From positions 124,001 through 188,000 of the forward strand of contig NZ_FUZQ01000002.1 in NCBI RefSeq assembly GCF_900167525.1: a DNA stretch of 64,000 nucleotides, written 5' to 3'. A program made the translations under genes and the position numbers. The notes below the pieces were generated by a model that did no database searches, was not told where the DNA came from, and saw only the letters and a list, made by a program, of their open reading frames with translations. The stretch comes from Krasilnikoviella flava. Its GTDB lineage: Bacteria > Actinomycetota > Actinomycetes > Actinomycetales > Cellulomonadaceae. Below, piece by piece: positions 1-8,239 of this stretch (the first letter of the stretch is position 1; every line of letters begins with the position of its first letter).

Positions 1-776
1 ACCTCGAAGCACGCCTGGCCGAACGTGGCGGCCTGCTGGTCGCCGAGGATGCCGGCGATCGGCACGCCGGGCACCAGGCCGCGGACGCGTCCCTGCCCGT
101 ACACCTCGGAGGAGGAGCGGATCTCCGGCAGCATCGACATCGGGATGCCCATGTCGGCGGCGATGTCCTCGCGCCAGCTCAGGGTGTCGAGATCCATGAG
201 CATGGTGCGCGACGCGTTGGTGACGTCGGTGACGTGCACGCCGCCCTCGGGCCCGCCCGTCATGTTCCACAGCACCCAGGTGTCGGTGTTGCCGAACAGC
301 AGGTCGCCGCGCTCGGCCGCCTCGCGTGCGCCCTCGACGTTGTCGAGGATCCACTTCACCTTGGGGCCGGAGAAGTAGGTCGCGAGCGGGAGGCCCACGA
401 TCGACTTGTACTTCTCGGCGCCCTCGGAGCCGCCGAGCTCGTCGACGATCGCCTGCGTGCGGGTGTCCTGCCAGACGATCGCGTTGTACACAGGCTTGCC
501 GGTGTTCTTGTCCCACACGACGGCGGTCTCACGCTGGTTGGTGATGCCGATCGCGGCGAGGTCGGTGTGCGCCAGGTTGCCGCGGGTGAGCGCCAGCCCG
601 ACGACCTCGCGGACGTTGGTCCAGATCTGCTCGGCGTTGTGCTCGACCCAGCCGGCCTTGGGGAAGATCTGCTCGTGCTCGAGCTGGCCGGAGGAGACGA
701 TCCGGCCGGAGTGGTCGAAGACGATGGCACGCGAGCTCGTCGTGCCCTGGTCGATGGCGAGGACGTAGTCAGCCAT
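1..776 (-). CDS. glpK: glycerol kinase, N-terminal part (cut by window edge)
   Basis: Phosphorylates glycerol to glycerol-3-phosphate with ATP in the cytoplasm, the committing step of glycerol use. About 258 N-terminal residues are visible; the rest lies beyond the left edge. The FGGY-kinase phosphate-binding motif DQGTTSSRA is at residues 9-17 and the substrate-contacting NQRE at 80-83, matching the Arg-Glu pair of bacterial GlpK. The ATG at 776 is preceded by an AAGGG-type ribosome binding site. It is last of three minus-strand genes, 74 bases after glpF. Family assignment is very secure. Confidence 0.97.
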   Translation of the reverse strand, partial: MADYVLAIDQGTTSSRAIVFDHSGRIVSSGQLEHEQIFPKAGWVEHNAEQIWTNVREVVGLALTRGNLAHTDLAAIGITNQRETAVVWDKNTGKPVYNAIVWQDTRTQAIVDELGGSEGAEKYKSIVGLPLATYFSGPKVKWILDNVEGAREAAERGDLLFGNTDTWVLWNMTGGPEGGVHVTDVTNASRTMLMDLDTLSWREDIAADMGIPMSMLPEIRSSSEVYGQGRVRGLVPGVPIAGILGDQQAATFGQACFE

Positions 777-812
777 GGGGGTTGCCCTTCACGTCGGTGT
801 GGGTGGTGAGAG

Positions 813-842
813 GCCGGCCGGGCCCGGGCGGGCCCGGCCGGC
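813..842. terminator. intercistronic GC hairpin between glpF and glpK
   Basis: Perfect 14-bp arms (813-826 and 829-842) around a two-base centre, all G and C. It lies 9 bases after the glpF stop and has no U run, so it may be an attenuator or mRNA-stabilising hairpin that sets the glpF to glpK ratio rather than a full terminator. Confidence 0.5.
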
Positions 843-850
843 GGGTCGGG

Positions 851-1612
851 TCAGGAGTAGGCGGCGCCGAGGAGGCCGGCGAGCACGCCGCCCACCAGCG
901 GGCCCGCCACGGGCACCCAGGCGTAGGCCCAGTCGCTGGAGCCCTTGCCCTTGATCGGCAGGAAGGCGTGCGCGATGCGCGGGCCCAGGTCACGGGCGGG
1001 GTTGATGGCGTACCCCGTCGGGCCACCGAGGCTGGCGCCGATGCCGACCACGATCAGCGCGACGGCGAGCGGCCCGAGCCCGGAGGGCGACTTGCCCGAG
1101 ACGACGACGAAGAACACCAGCACGAAGGTCGCGACGACCTCGGTGATGAAGTTCCAGCCGTAGGAGCGCAGCTCCGGACCGGTGGAGAACACCGCGAGCT
1201 TGGTGGCTCCCGGGGCTTCCTGGTCGAAGTGCTTCTTGTACACGAGGAACGCGAGCACGGCGCCGATGATGGCGCCGATCATCTCTGCCGCGAAGTAGAT
1301 GAACATGTTGCTCACGGTCGGCTCGATCGTGGCGGTGACCCGCCCCTCGGGCCCGGTGAGCGTGGCGAACGGCAGGTCGGCCGTGTAGAGGCCGATCGTC
1401 ACCGCGGGATTGAGGTGCGCACCGGACTTGTACGCCGTGAAGACACCCGCGAAGACCGCGAGGCCCCACCCGAAGTTGATCAGCAGCCAGCCGCCGTCGA
1501 AGCCCTTGGTTCGGGGCAGGATGACGTTGGCGACCACTCCGGCACCCAGCAGGATCAGGGTCGCGGTCCCGAGGATCTCGGACCAGAACGCCTGCATGAT
1601 CAATGTATCCAT
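851..1612 (-). CDS. glpF: glycerol uptake facilitator (aquaglyceroporin, MIP family)
   Basis: Polytopic inner-membrane channel that lets glycerol diffuse into the cell, where GlpK traps it. The 253 residues are typical for the family, with six hydrophobic segments. Both half-helix NPA motifs are present (residues 68-70, in HLNPAVT; 204-206, in INPARD). The Asp directly after NPAR is the usual aquaglyceroporin residue, favouring glycerol over water-only transport. The ATG at 1612 has a purine-rich GAGAAAGAG about 8 bases upstream. It sits between glpD and glpK in the same direction. Confidence 0.95.
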   Translation of the reverse strand: MDTLIMQAFWSEILGTATLILLGAGVVANVILPRTKGFDGGWLLINFGWGLAVFAGVFTAYKSGAHLNPAVTIGLYTADLPFATLTGPEGRVTATIEPTVSNMFIYFAAEMIGAIIGAVLAFLVYKKHFDQEAPGATKLAVFSTGPELRSYGWNFITEVVATFVLVFFVVVSGKSPSGLGPLAVALIVVGIGASLGGPTGYAINPARDLGPRIAHAFLPIKGKGSSDWAYAWVPVAGPLVGGVLAGLLGAAYS

Positions 1613-1698
1613 CGTCGGATCTCTTTCTCTTCAGGGACCTCGTTGTCCTCTCCGGGACCGGAGAGCCCGCGACGGGCAGCCGCCCTGCGGGTGATTGC

Positions 1699-1720
1699 CC
1701 CGGCCGGGCTCCCGGCCGGG
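1699..1720. terminator. hairpin after glpD
   Basis: Two adjacent copies of CCCGGCCGGG (1699-1708, 1711-1720) can fold together 8 bases beyond the glpD stop on the minus strand. There is no U tract. It may partly terminate glpD transcription before glpF. Confidence 0.4.
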
Positions 1721-1727
1721 TGACTCG

Positions 1728-3473
1728 TCAGCCCCGCAGGGGCTGCATGGCGGCGACGTCGGGTGCGCGGAGGCGTGCGGCCTCTGCGCCGGCGTCGTCG
1801 GGCTCGTGCTCCGCCGCGTCCTCTGCTCGGGCGCGGGCGGTGTAGGAGTCGACCTCCGTCTGCCGGGTCGCGTCGTCCCAGCCGAGCAGCGGCGCGGCGA
1901 TGTCGGCGATCTCGTCGAGCGCGGCCACGCCGCGGTCCTCGACCTCGTACACGAGGCGGGTGCGGTGCAGCAGCAGGTCCTCGAGGTGCAGCGCACCCTC
2001 GTGGCTGACGCCGAAGTGGATCTCGGCGCGCAGGTAGGCGGGCGCGTGCTCGAGCGGGCGGGCGAGCGACGGGTCCTGCTCGCACAGGTCGACGAGCTGA
2101 CGCAGCGACGACCCGTAGCGGTGCAGCAGGTGGTCGACCATCGCCGGCGTCCACCCGTACCGCGCCGCCCACGTGCGGGCCAGGCGGCGCGTGGCCTGGA
2201 GGCCCACGGCTCCGAGCAGCGGGATCTGGTGCGTGATCGACGGCAGCGCGGCGGCCCGCTGGCCGATGGCGAAGTCCACGGCGTCCTTGGCCATCACGCG
2301 GTAGGTCGTGAGCTTGCCGCCGGCGATGACGGTGAGGCCGGGCACCGGGCTGGCGACGGTGTGCTCGCGCGACACCTTGGCCGAGCTGGTGCCCTCCTTG
2401 GTGCCGGGCTGCAGCAGGGGGCGCAGGCCGGCGTACGTGCCGATGATGTCGTCACGGGACAGCGGGTGGGCCAGCACGGCGTTGGCGTGGTCGAGGATGT
2501 AGTCGATGTCCTGCGCGGTCGCGATGGGGTGCGTCGGGTCCTGGTCCCACGGGGTGTCCGTGGTGCCGACGACCCAGTACCGGGACCACGGGATGACGAA
2601 CAGCACCGACTTCTCGGTCTGCAGGATCAGCCCGACGGTGCCCTTGATGCGCTCGCGGGGGACCACGATGTGCACGCCCTTGGAGGCCAGCACCCGCAGG
2701 CCGCCGGAGTCGCCGGCCAACGCCTCCGTGTCCTCCGTCCACACGCCGGTGGCGTTGATGACGTGCCGGGCGCGGACGGTGATCTCCTCGCCGCTCTCGA
2801 GGTCCACGAGGACGGCGCCGTTCACCGCGCCGGTGGCGCCCTTGGTGAGCGCGACGACCTGCGTGCGCGACGCGGCGTGCGCGCCGTAGCTCACGGCGGT
2901 GCGGACCAGCGTGGACACGAGGCGGGCGTCGTCCACGGACGCGTCCCAGTACTGCACGGCGCCGATGGCGGCGTCGTGCGCGAGGTCCGGGAACTTGCTC
3001 GACATCTGCCGCCGGGACAGGTGCCGGTGCAGCGGCATGGCGCGGCGGCCGGGGGCGAGCGAGGCGAGGGTGTCGTAGAGCGCGATGCCGGCGCCGACGT
3101 ACGCGCGCTCCCACACCCGGTGCTCCAGGGGGTACAGGAACGGCACCGGCTTGACCAGGTGCGGGGCGATGTCCTTGAGCAGGAGGTCGCGCTCGGTGAG
3201 CGCCTCCTTGACCAGGTGGAAGTCGAGCATCTGCAGGTAGCGCAGGCCGCCGTGCACCAGCTTGCTGCTGCGGCTGGAGGTGCCGGACGCCCAGTCCTGC
3301 GCCTCGACGATCGCGGTCGACAGGCCGCGGGTGGCGGCGTCGAGCGCGATACCGGCGCCGGTGACTCCACCGCCGATGACGAGCACGTCGAGCTCGCCGC
3401 TCGGGGTCTGGGAGCCCTTGAGCGCGGTCAGGGCCTGGGTTCGTGACTCGGCCGTGAGCCGGGTGGAGGACAT
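1728..3473 (-). CDS. glpD: glycerol-3-phosphate dehydrogenase (FAD, quinone-linked)
   Basis: Membrane-associated flavoenzyme that oxidises glycerol-3-phosphate to dihydroxyacetone phosphate and feeds electrons to menaquinone. 581 residues, the usual GlpD length. The N-terminal Rossmann motif (VIGGGVTGAGIALDAATRG, about residue 31) binds FAD; the C-terminal region matches the DAO_C helical domain. The start is the ATG at 3473 with AAGGAA ahead of it; an open frame continues much further upstream but reads into the divergent regulator and is not coding. First gene of the glpD-glpF-glpK series. Confidence 0.96.
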   Translation of the reverse strand: MSSTRLTAESRTQALTALKGSQTPSGELDVLVIGGGVTGAGIALDAATRGLSTAIVEAQDWASGTSSRSSKLVHGGLRYLQMLDFHLVKEALTERDLLLKDIAPHLVKPVPFLYPLEHRVWERAYVGAGIALYDTLASLAPGRRAMPLHRHLSRRQMSSKFPDLAHDAAIGAVQYWDASVDDARLVSTLVRTAVSYGAHAASRTQVVALTKGATGAVNGAVLVDLESGEEITVRARHVINATGVWTEDTEALAGDSGGLRVLASKGVHIVVPRERIKGTVGLILQTEKSVLFVIPWSRYWVVGTTDTPWDQDPTHPIATAQDIDYILDHANAVLAHPLSRDDIIGTYAGLRPLLQPGTKEGTSSAKVSREHTVASPVPGLTVIAGGKLTTYRVMAKDAVDFAIGQRAAALPSITHQIPLLGAVGLQATRRLARTWAARYGWTPAMVDHLLHRYGSSLRQLVDLCEQDPSLARPLEHAPAYLRAEIHFGVSHEGALHLEDLLLHRTRLVYEVEDRGVAALDEIADIAAPLLGWDDATRQTEVDSYTARARAEDAAEHEPDDAGAEAARLRAPDVAAMQPLRG

Positions 3474-3540
3474 CGTGGTTCCTTCCGATCGTCGGCGACG
3501 CTCCCAGAGCAGCACCGTCAGCACGTCCGCGCAACCTGGG

Positions 3541-3554
3541 TGCACGAACGTGCA
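3541..3554. promoter_or_regulatory. candidate operator between glpD and its divergent regulator
   Basis: TGCACGAACGTGCA: 6-bp perfect arms around AA, 19 bases before the regulator's start codon and roughly at its -35 position. A GATCCT hexamer at 3561-3566 would be the -10 of a leaderless regulator transcript. The position suits autoregulation and control of glpD; binding is inferred. Confidence 0.45.
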
Positions 3555-3572
3555 GGGTGAGATCCTGGGGGC

Positions 3573-4526
3573 ATGGCGACCTACCGGGAACGCGACGTGG
3601 TCATGGCCGCGACGATGTACTACCTGCAGGACATGAAGATGGAGACGATCGCGCGCCACCTGCGCACGTCCCGCTCCACGGTGTCGCGCCTGATCAAACG
3701 GGCGCGCGACACCGGCATCGTCGAGATCACGCTGCGCCCCGGCCCCTCCCGGGCGCCCGGGCTCGGCCAGGAGATCGCCGAGCGGTACGGCATCGACGCC
3801 TACGTCGTGCCCGTCTCGGACTCCGCCACGGACGACGACCGCCTGCAGCAGGTGTCGATCACCACCGCCCGGCTCCTGGCGCGCTGGTTCGACTCCGACA
3901 TGGTGCTGGGCGTCGCGTGGGGCACGACCCTCGCCGCGATCACCGAGCACCTGCCGCACAAGCCGACCCGGGGCGCCGCCGTCGTGCAGCTCAACGGCGC
4001 CGCCAACACCCGGACCTCGGGCATGAGCTACGCCGGTGACCTCATCTCGGGCTTCGGCACGGCGTTCGACGCGTCCGTCCACTACTTCCCGGTGCCCGCC
4101 TTCTTCGACTTCGCCGAGACCAAGGCCGCGATGTGGCGCGAGCGCTCCGTGCGGCGCGTGCTCGACGTCCAGGGCCGGGCCGACATCGCCCTGTTCTCGG
4201 TGGGCGCCCTCACCGGCGGCGTGCCGTCGCACGTGTACTCGGCCGGGTACCTCGACCCCGACGACGTCGCCGTGCTGGACGCGGAGGGGGTCGTGGGCGA
4301 CGTGTGCACCGTCTTCGTGCGCTCCGACGGCACGTACCGCGACATCCCCCTCAACGCCCGCGCCACCGGGCCGTCGCCCGCCGAGCTGCGTCGGATCCCG
4401 CGCCGGGTGTGCGCCGTCGCGGGCGACAACAAGGTGGCGCCCCTGCGCGCGGCCCTCGCCGCGGGAGTGGTCACCGACCTCGTGATCGACGAGGCCACGG
4501 CCGTCGCGCTCGTGGAGGAAGCGTGA
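3573..4526 (+). CDS. SorC/DeoR-type sugar-binding transcriptional regulator
   Basis: 317-residue one-component regulator. The N-terminal helix-turn-helix (about residues 22-45, METIARHLRTSRSTVSRLIK) is followed by the SorC-family effector domain, which in relatives binds phosphorylated sugars or polyols. It is divergent from glpD with a dyad operator in the shared region, so control of the glycerol genes in response to a phosphorylated intermediate is the likely job (inference from position). ATG at 3573, 6 bases after a -10-like GATCCT and without a clear ribosome binding site, so probably leaderless. Confidence 0.88.
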   Translation: MATYRERDVVMAATMYYLQDMKMETIARHLRTSRSTVSRLIKRARDTGIVEITLRPGPSRAPGLGQEIAERYGIDAYVVPVSDSATDDDRLQQVSITTARLLARWFDSDMVLGVAWGTTLAAITEHLPHKPTRGAAVVQLNGAANTRTSGMSYAGDLISGFGTAFDASVHYFPVPAFFDFAETKAAMWRERSVRRVLDVQGRADIALFSVGALTGGVPSHVYSAGYLDPDDVAVLDAEGVVGDVCTVFVRSDGTYRDIPLNARATGPSPAELRRIPRRVCAVAGDNKVAPLRAALAAGVVTDLVIDEATAVALVEEA

Positions 4527-4584
4527 ACGTCCGTGCACCGGACGCCCGCGCCCGGGCCGGGGCGCGCGACCGTAGAGTGACGGC

Positions 4585-5115
4585 GTGCGTCCGGACCCTT
4601 CTCACGACCACGGTGCGTCGTACGCCGTCCGACCCGCGCTGCCTGCCGACATGCGGGCGGTGCGCCGCCTGGTGGAGCCGTACGCCGAGCGACGCATCCT
4701 GCTGGCCAAGGAGATGGTCGGCTACTACGAGGCCGTGCAGGAGTTCCTCGTGGCCGCCGACGTCGACGGCGAGGTGATGGGCTGCGGCGCGCTGCACGTC
4801 ATGTGGGACGACCTCGCCGAGGTGCGCACCCTCGCCGCCGACCCGGCGTGGCGCGGCCGCGGGGTGGGGCACGCGATCGTCGAGGGGCTGATCGGGCGTG
4901 CGCGTGAGCTCGGGCTGCGGCGCGTCTTCTGCCTCACCTTCGAGGTGGGTTTCTTCCGCACGCACGGCTTCCGCGAGATCGACGGCACGCCCGTCGACGC
5001 GCAGGTCTACACCGAGCTGCTGCGCTCCCACGACGACGGCGTCGCCGAATTCCTGGACCTGGCGCGCGTGAAGCCCAACACCCTCGGCAACACCCGGATG
5101 CTCCTCGAGCTCTGA
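4585..5115 (+). CDS. amino-acid N-acetyltransferase (short ArgA-like GNAT)
   Basis: 176-residue single GNAT domain. The acetyl-CoA pyrophosphate loop RGRGVGHA is at residues 90-97. The C-terminal stretch VGFFRTHGFREID and the overall length match the short, kinase-domain-free N-acetylglutamate synthases of actinobacteria, which acetylate glutamate for arginine synthesis. No arg genes are nearby, so the substrate is inferred from family resemblance. GTG start at 4585 follows TAGAGT (4573-4578) by 6 bases: a leaderless pattern. Confidence 0.8.
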   Translation: MRPDPSHDHGASYAVRPALPADMRAVRRLVEPYAERRILLAKEMVGYYEAVQEFLVAADVDGEVMGCGALHVMWDDLAEVRTLAADPAWRGRGVGHAIVEGLIGRARELGLRRVFCLTFEVGFFRTHGFREIDGTPVDAQVYTELLRSHDDGVAEFLDLARVKPNTLGNTRMLLEL

Positions 5116-5121
5116 GCTCCC

Positions 5122-5169
5122 CCGCCGGTCGAGCCGGTCGACACCCGTCCGCCGGTCTCGACGGGCTCA
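5122..5169. repeat. palindromic repeat (GTCGAGCC family) between convergent genes
   Basis: Imperfect inverted repeat related to the copies at 22406, 49531 and 53316. It fills the gap between the convergent acetyltransferase and mutY, and its right end contains the mutY stop codon. Likely works as a bidirectional terminator. Confidence 0.55.
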
Positions 5170-6090
5170 GCCGACGGGTAGGTGGTACCGGCCGGCGTCG
5201 TCCTGCTCGACGAGGCCGTCCTCGACGAGTCCGGCGAGGCAGCGGTCGACCTGCGCCTGGTCCGGGCCGGAGTCGGCGAGCAGGGCGCCCGGCACGGGGT
5301 CGACGGCGGCCCGCAGCGCGGCCATGACGCGGCCGCGCACCTGGCGGTCGGTGCCGTGCCACGCCTGGGCGCGGCGGCGGTGCGCGTGCTCGTCCGGCGG
5401 GTGGCCGGCGGCGCGCCAGGCGCACAGGTCGGCGACCGGGCAGGCCCCGCAGCGCGGCGCGCGGGCGGTGCACACGACGGCGCCCAGCTCCATCGACGCC
5501 GCCGCCCAGCGCGCCGCGGTCGCCTCGTCGTCGGGCACGACTCCGGCGGCGACCGCGCGCTCCGCGGCCGTGGGGGAGGGTGCGCCGAGCGCCGTGCCGC
5601 CCAGCGTGCGGGCCAGCACGCGGCGCACGTTGGTGTCGACGACGACGGAGCGCCGCCCGAAGGCGAACGCGCGCACGGCGGCCGCGGTGTACTCGCCGAT
5701 CCCGGGCAGGGCGCGCAACGCGTCCTCGTCGTCGGGGACGGCGCCGTCGTGCCGCTCGACGATCGCGCGGGCGCAGTCCGCCAGCCGCAGCGCCCGGCGC
5801 GGGTAGCCGAGCCGGTCCCACGCGCGCAGCACGTCGGCCGTGGGGGCGGCGGCGAGGTGGGCGGGAGCGGGCCAGCGTTCCATCCAGGCCCGCCACACCG
5901 GCTCGACCCGCACCACCGGCGTCTGCTGCAGCATCACCTCGCTGACGAGCACGCCCCACGGCGTGCGGTCGGCGCGCCGCCACGGCAGGTCGCGCGCGGC
6001 GTCGTCGAACCACGCGACGGTGCGCGCGACCAGCGCGGCCTGGCGCGACGGCGGGTCCGGGAGCTGCGTTGCGGGGTCGAGGTGCGGCAC
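5167..6090 (-). CDS. mutY: A/G-specific adenine glycosylase
   Basis: Base-excision repair enzyme that removes adenine mispaired with 8-oxoguanine. 307 residues. The MutY/Nth fold is clear: catalytic Glu in VSEVMLQQTP (about residue 51), the HhH segment LPGIGEYTAAAVRAFAF followed by the Asp of VVDTNVRR, and a C-X6-C-X2-C-X5-C iron-sulfur loop. The distal NUDIX-like 8-oxoG recognition domain is short or absent, as often in actinobacteria. The start is taken as GTG at 6090; the frame stays open far upstream but through the dispersed repeat and an opposite-strand gene. Confidence 0.92.
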   Translation of the reverse strand: MPHLDPATQLPDPPSRQAALVARTVAWFDDAARDLPWRRADRTPWGVLVSEVMLQQTPVVRVEPVWRAWMERWPAPAHLAAAPTADVLRAWDRLGYPRRALRLADCARAIVERHDGAVPDDEDALRALPGIGEYTAAAVRAFAFGRRSVVVDTNVRRVLARTLGGTALGAPSPTAAERAVAAGVVPDDEATAARWAAASMELGAVVCTARAPRCGACPVADLCAWRAAGHPPDEHAHRRRAQAWHGTDRQVRGRVMAALRAAVDPVPGALLADSGPDQAQVDRCLAGLVEDGLVEQDDAGRYHLPVG

Positions 6091-6110
6091 GGTCGCCCAT
6101 TCTCGCCCAC

Positions 6111-6236
6111 GACTCGTCAGACCCAGGGCGAGAGGCGTGCCGCGCCCCGGGTCTGACAGGTCGCTCGGACAGGTCCTGGGCGGGGCAAGCTGTCGGGCCC
6201 ACTGGCGGCCGTACCCCGCGGTGGGTCCGACAACTC
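6111..6236. repeat. paired palindromic elements upstream of mutY
   Basis: Two palindromes side by side. The first has perfect 9-base arms GTCAGACCC (6116-6124) and GGGTCTGAC (6149-6157). The second has 11-base arms with one mismatch (6192-6202, 6221-6231) around a centre containing TACCCCGC. Arm sequence, centre and the flanking CAACTCGGG resemble the pair inside menE (30762-30875), so this is a dispersed repeat family. Confidence 0.7.
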
Positions 6237-6333
6237 GGGCGGGTGGCGCGCGACGGCGGCGCGGCTCCGCGGAGCGGGCCCGCGCGCGTCGTACGGTGGC
6301 GCCGCGGCACGGATCGAGACGGAGGGGTGGCCC

Positions 6334-7719
6334 GTGGCACGTGCGGAAGACGGGCGTCGAGGTGCCGGCACCTCGCGCGGTTCCGGCGCGCGCTCCGGTG
6401 CCGGTCGGAACGGTTCCGGCGCCACCGGGCGCACGGGCGGCACGCCGCGCGGGACCTCCTCGGGACCCGCGAGGGGCACGTCGAAGAACACCGCGAAGGG
6501 CGCGCCCAAGAGCGGGGCGAAGGGCACGGCGAAGAGCACCCCGAAGAGCACCCCGAAGAGCACCCCGAAGAGCACCCCGAAGAGCGCCGGCCGCGGAGGC
6601 GCGACGTCCTCCGCGCAGGGCGCCTCTCGGGGCGGCGCCACGCGCGGCAGCGGGTCGGGCACGCGGTCGTCGAGCACGCGGTCGTCGAGCACGCGGTCGT
6701 CGAGCACGCGGTCGACGTCGCCGCGCCAGTCGGGGTCCGGCTCGTCGTCCCGCGCGCAGGGCGCGCGCCGGGGCGACCGTCGCGTGGTCAGCGCGTCGCA
6801 GCTGGTGGCCCCGGGTGCCTCGCGCGGGGGTGCGCGCTCGGCGTCGGTCCGCCGGACGACGACGAGCGGCCGTCCGGCCCGCCCCCGGACCGCACCACGG
6901 CGGCGTGGCCGCCGCTCGCTGATCGTCTCGATGCTGGTCGTGGTGCTGCTGTGCGCCGTGGGCGTGGTCGGCGGGTACGGCCTCGGGCAGGCGGTCGACG
7001 GTGCGCGAAACCTGCTCACCGGCCCGGAGAGCCTCCCGGCGGACAAGGTGGCGGCGCCCGAGCCGCTGGACGTCGGCGGTCCCGCCACGACGTGCCGCTC
7101 GCAGGACGTGGAGGTGCGGCTGTCGCCGAGCGCCACGACCGTCACGGCCGGGTCCCCGATGTCGTTCATGGTGCGCGTCGCGAACGTGGGGCGCGTGCCG
7201 TGCCTGTTCGACGGCGCCGCCGCCAGCCGCGCTGTGACGATCACCGACGAGTCCGGCAAGGAGGAGGTCTGGTCGTCCGCGGAGTGCTCCGACGGCTCGA
7301 CCATGCTGCTCCTCGGTCCCGAGGGCGTGAACGCCGGCGAGGTGCACTGGACGTCGGTCCAGGGCTGCGCGAAGGAGGCCCCCGTCGTCGAGGCGGGCAC
7401 CTACCGGGCCACCGCGGCGCTGGAGGACGTCCCGGGGGCGTCGAGCGAACCCGTGACCTTCACCGTGGCGGCCAAGGCGAAGCCGCGCCCCACGCCCAGC
7501 GCCGACACGAGCACCGAAGGGGCGACGTCGGGCGACGAGGCGGACGCGAAGGGCGGCGCTGCGAAGGACGGCGCGACCTCCGACGACGAGAAGGACGACG
7601 GCCAGAAGGGCGACGGGGGCAGGGCCGACGACGCGACCGGCGGCGGCGGCGAGGAGGCTGCCGCGGACCGGGCCGCCGAGGGCAGGGCCACCGCGGACGA
7701 GAAGTCCGCGACGCGCTGA
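6334..7719 (+). CDS. basic low-complexity membrane-anchored protein, function unknown
   Basis: 461 residues, not recognised as a named family. Residues 1-190 are Ser/Gly/Arg/Thr-rich and strongly basic, with tandem KSTP and RSSST repeats. One transmembrane helix (about 196-218) follows an Arg cluster, so the basic part should be cytoplasmic. Outside is an Ig-like beta-sandwich segment (about 240-390) with four cysteines that could form two disulfides, then a Lys/Asp/Glu/Ala-rich tail. GTG at 6334 has GGAGGGG 6 bases upstream. The layout suggests an envelope protein with a nucleic-acid- or polyanion-binding inner tail; this is inference. Confidence 0.75.
   Translation: MARAEDGRRGAGTSRGSGARSGAGRNGSGATGRTGGTPRGTSSGPARGTSKNTAKGAPKSGAKGTAKSTPKSTPKSTPKSTPKSAGRGGATSSAQGASRGGATRGSGSGTRSSSTRSSSTRSSSTRSTSPRQSGSGSSSRAQGARRGDRRVVSASQLVAPGASRGGARSASVRRTTTSGRPARPRTAPRRRGRRSLIVSMLVVVLLCAVGVVGGYGLGQAVDGARNLLTGPESLPADKVAAPEPLDVGGPATTCRSQDVEVRLSPSATTVTAGSPMSFMVRVANVGRVPCLFDGAAASRAVTITDESGKEEVWSSAECSDGSTMLLLGPEGVNAGEVHWTSVQGCAKEAPVVEAGTYRATAALEDVPGASSEPVTFTVAAKAKPRPTPSADTSTEGATSGDEADAKGGAAKDGATSDDEKDDGQKGDGGRADDATGGGGEEAAADRAAEGRATADEKSATR
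6531..6584 (+). repeat. 12-base microsatellite in the basic domain
   Basis: About four and a half copies of a unit equivalent to CCGAAGAGCACC, encoding KSTP repeats. Copy number is likely to vary by slippage. Confidence 0.8.
6661..6713 (+). repeat. 15-base microsatellite in the basic domain
   Basis: About three and a half copies of ACGCGGTCGTCGAGC, encoding TRSSS repeats in the same protein. In frame, so length changes would not break the gene. Confidence 0.8.
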
Positions 7720-7730
7720 CCCCGGGGCGC

Positions 7731-7746
7731 GGCGTCCGCGGACGCC
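7731..7746. terminator. short hairpin after the basic membrane protein
   Basis: GGCGTCCGCGGACGCC is a perfect palindrome 11 bases past the stop codon, giving a 6-bp stem with a CGCG loop. No U run; weak terminator candidate. Confidence 0.35.
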
Positions 7747-7783
7747 ACCGCCGCGCCCTGGCGGGCGCGCGTACCGTGCCGAG

Positions 7784-8233
7784 GTGCTCGAACCGGTGCG
7801 CTCCCGCGAGATCCCCGACCTGACCGACTTCTTGTGCGGTGCCGACCTCACGGTGGCGGGACTCGACGCGCCGGCCGTGCGCCTGTGGGCGCGGCGCGAC
7901 GGCGCGGGGATCGCTGCGAGCGCGGGCATCGAGCTCAGCGCGGACGGCCGGCACGCCCTGATCCGCAGCACCGCGGTGCGTCCCGACCTGCGCGGCCGCG
8001 GCGCCGGTCTCGCGGCCGCGACGTTCGCCGTCGACCGCGCCAGAGACGCCGGGGCGAGCACGGCGTGGCTGTTCTCGCGGCGGTCCGGACCGTTCTGGGA
8101 GCGGCTGGGCTTCGCCCGCTCGACGACCGGCGCGCTGGCCGCGGCGCTGCCGGACGCGCAGCAGGTGCGGCTGTTCCGCCGCACCGGTCAGCTGGACGGA
8201 GAGGTCGCGTGGAGCCTGGCGCTGCGGGGGTGA
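7784..8233 (+). CDS. GNAT-family N-acetyltransferase
   Basis: 149-residue GNAT protein with acetyl-CoA motif RPDLRGRGAGLAAA (about residues 66-79) and a C-terminal FWERLGFARS typical of the fold. Size and the pattern of a secondary-site LPDAQQVRLF segment recall ArsN2-type acetyltransferases, but no arsenic genes are nearby, so the substrate is unknown. GTG start 6 bases after TACCGT (7772-7777) indicates a leaderless message. It converges on disA with only 6 bases between stops. Confidence 0.8.
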   Translation: MLEPVRSREIPDLTDFLCGADLTVAGLDAPAVRLWARRDGAGIAASAGIELSADGRHALIRSTAVRPDLRGRGAGLAAATFAVDRARDAGASTAWLFSRRSGPFWERLGFARSTTGALAAALPDAQQVRLFRRTGQLDGEVAWSLALRG

Positions 8234-8239
8234 CCCCGG

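Noticed and set aside
1728-4538. 936-codon minus-strand frame including glpD
   Set aside because: The first 355 codons are antisense to the SorC-type regulator; the ATG at 3473 with a ribosome binding site is the true glpD start.
6531-6713. Tandem repeats as a CRISPR array
   Set aside because: Units are 12 and 15 bases with no spacers, lie in a coding frame and lack cas genes nearby.
5167-8184. 1005-codon open frame on the minus strand running from mutY through the basic membrane protein
   Set aside because: Only the last 307 codons resemble a protein family (MutY). The rest is antisense to a well-supported gene and is compositionally arginine/alanine noise typical of high-GC shadow frames.
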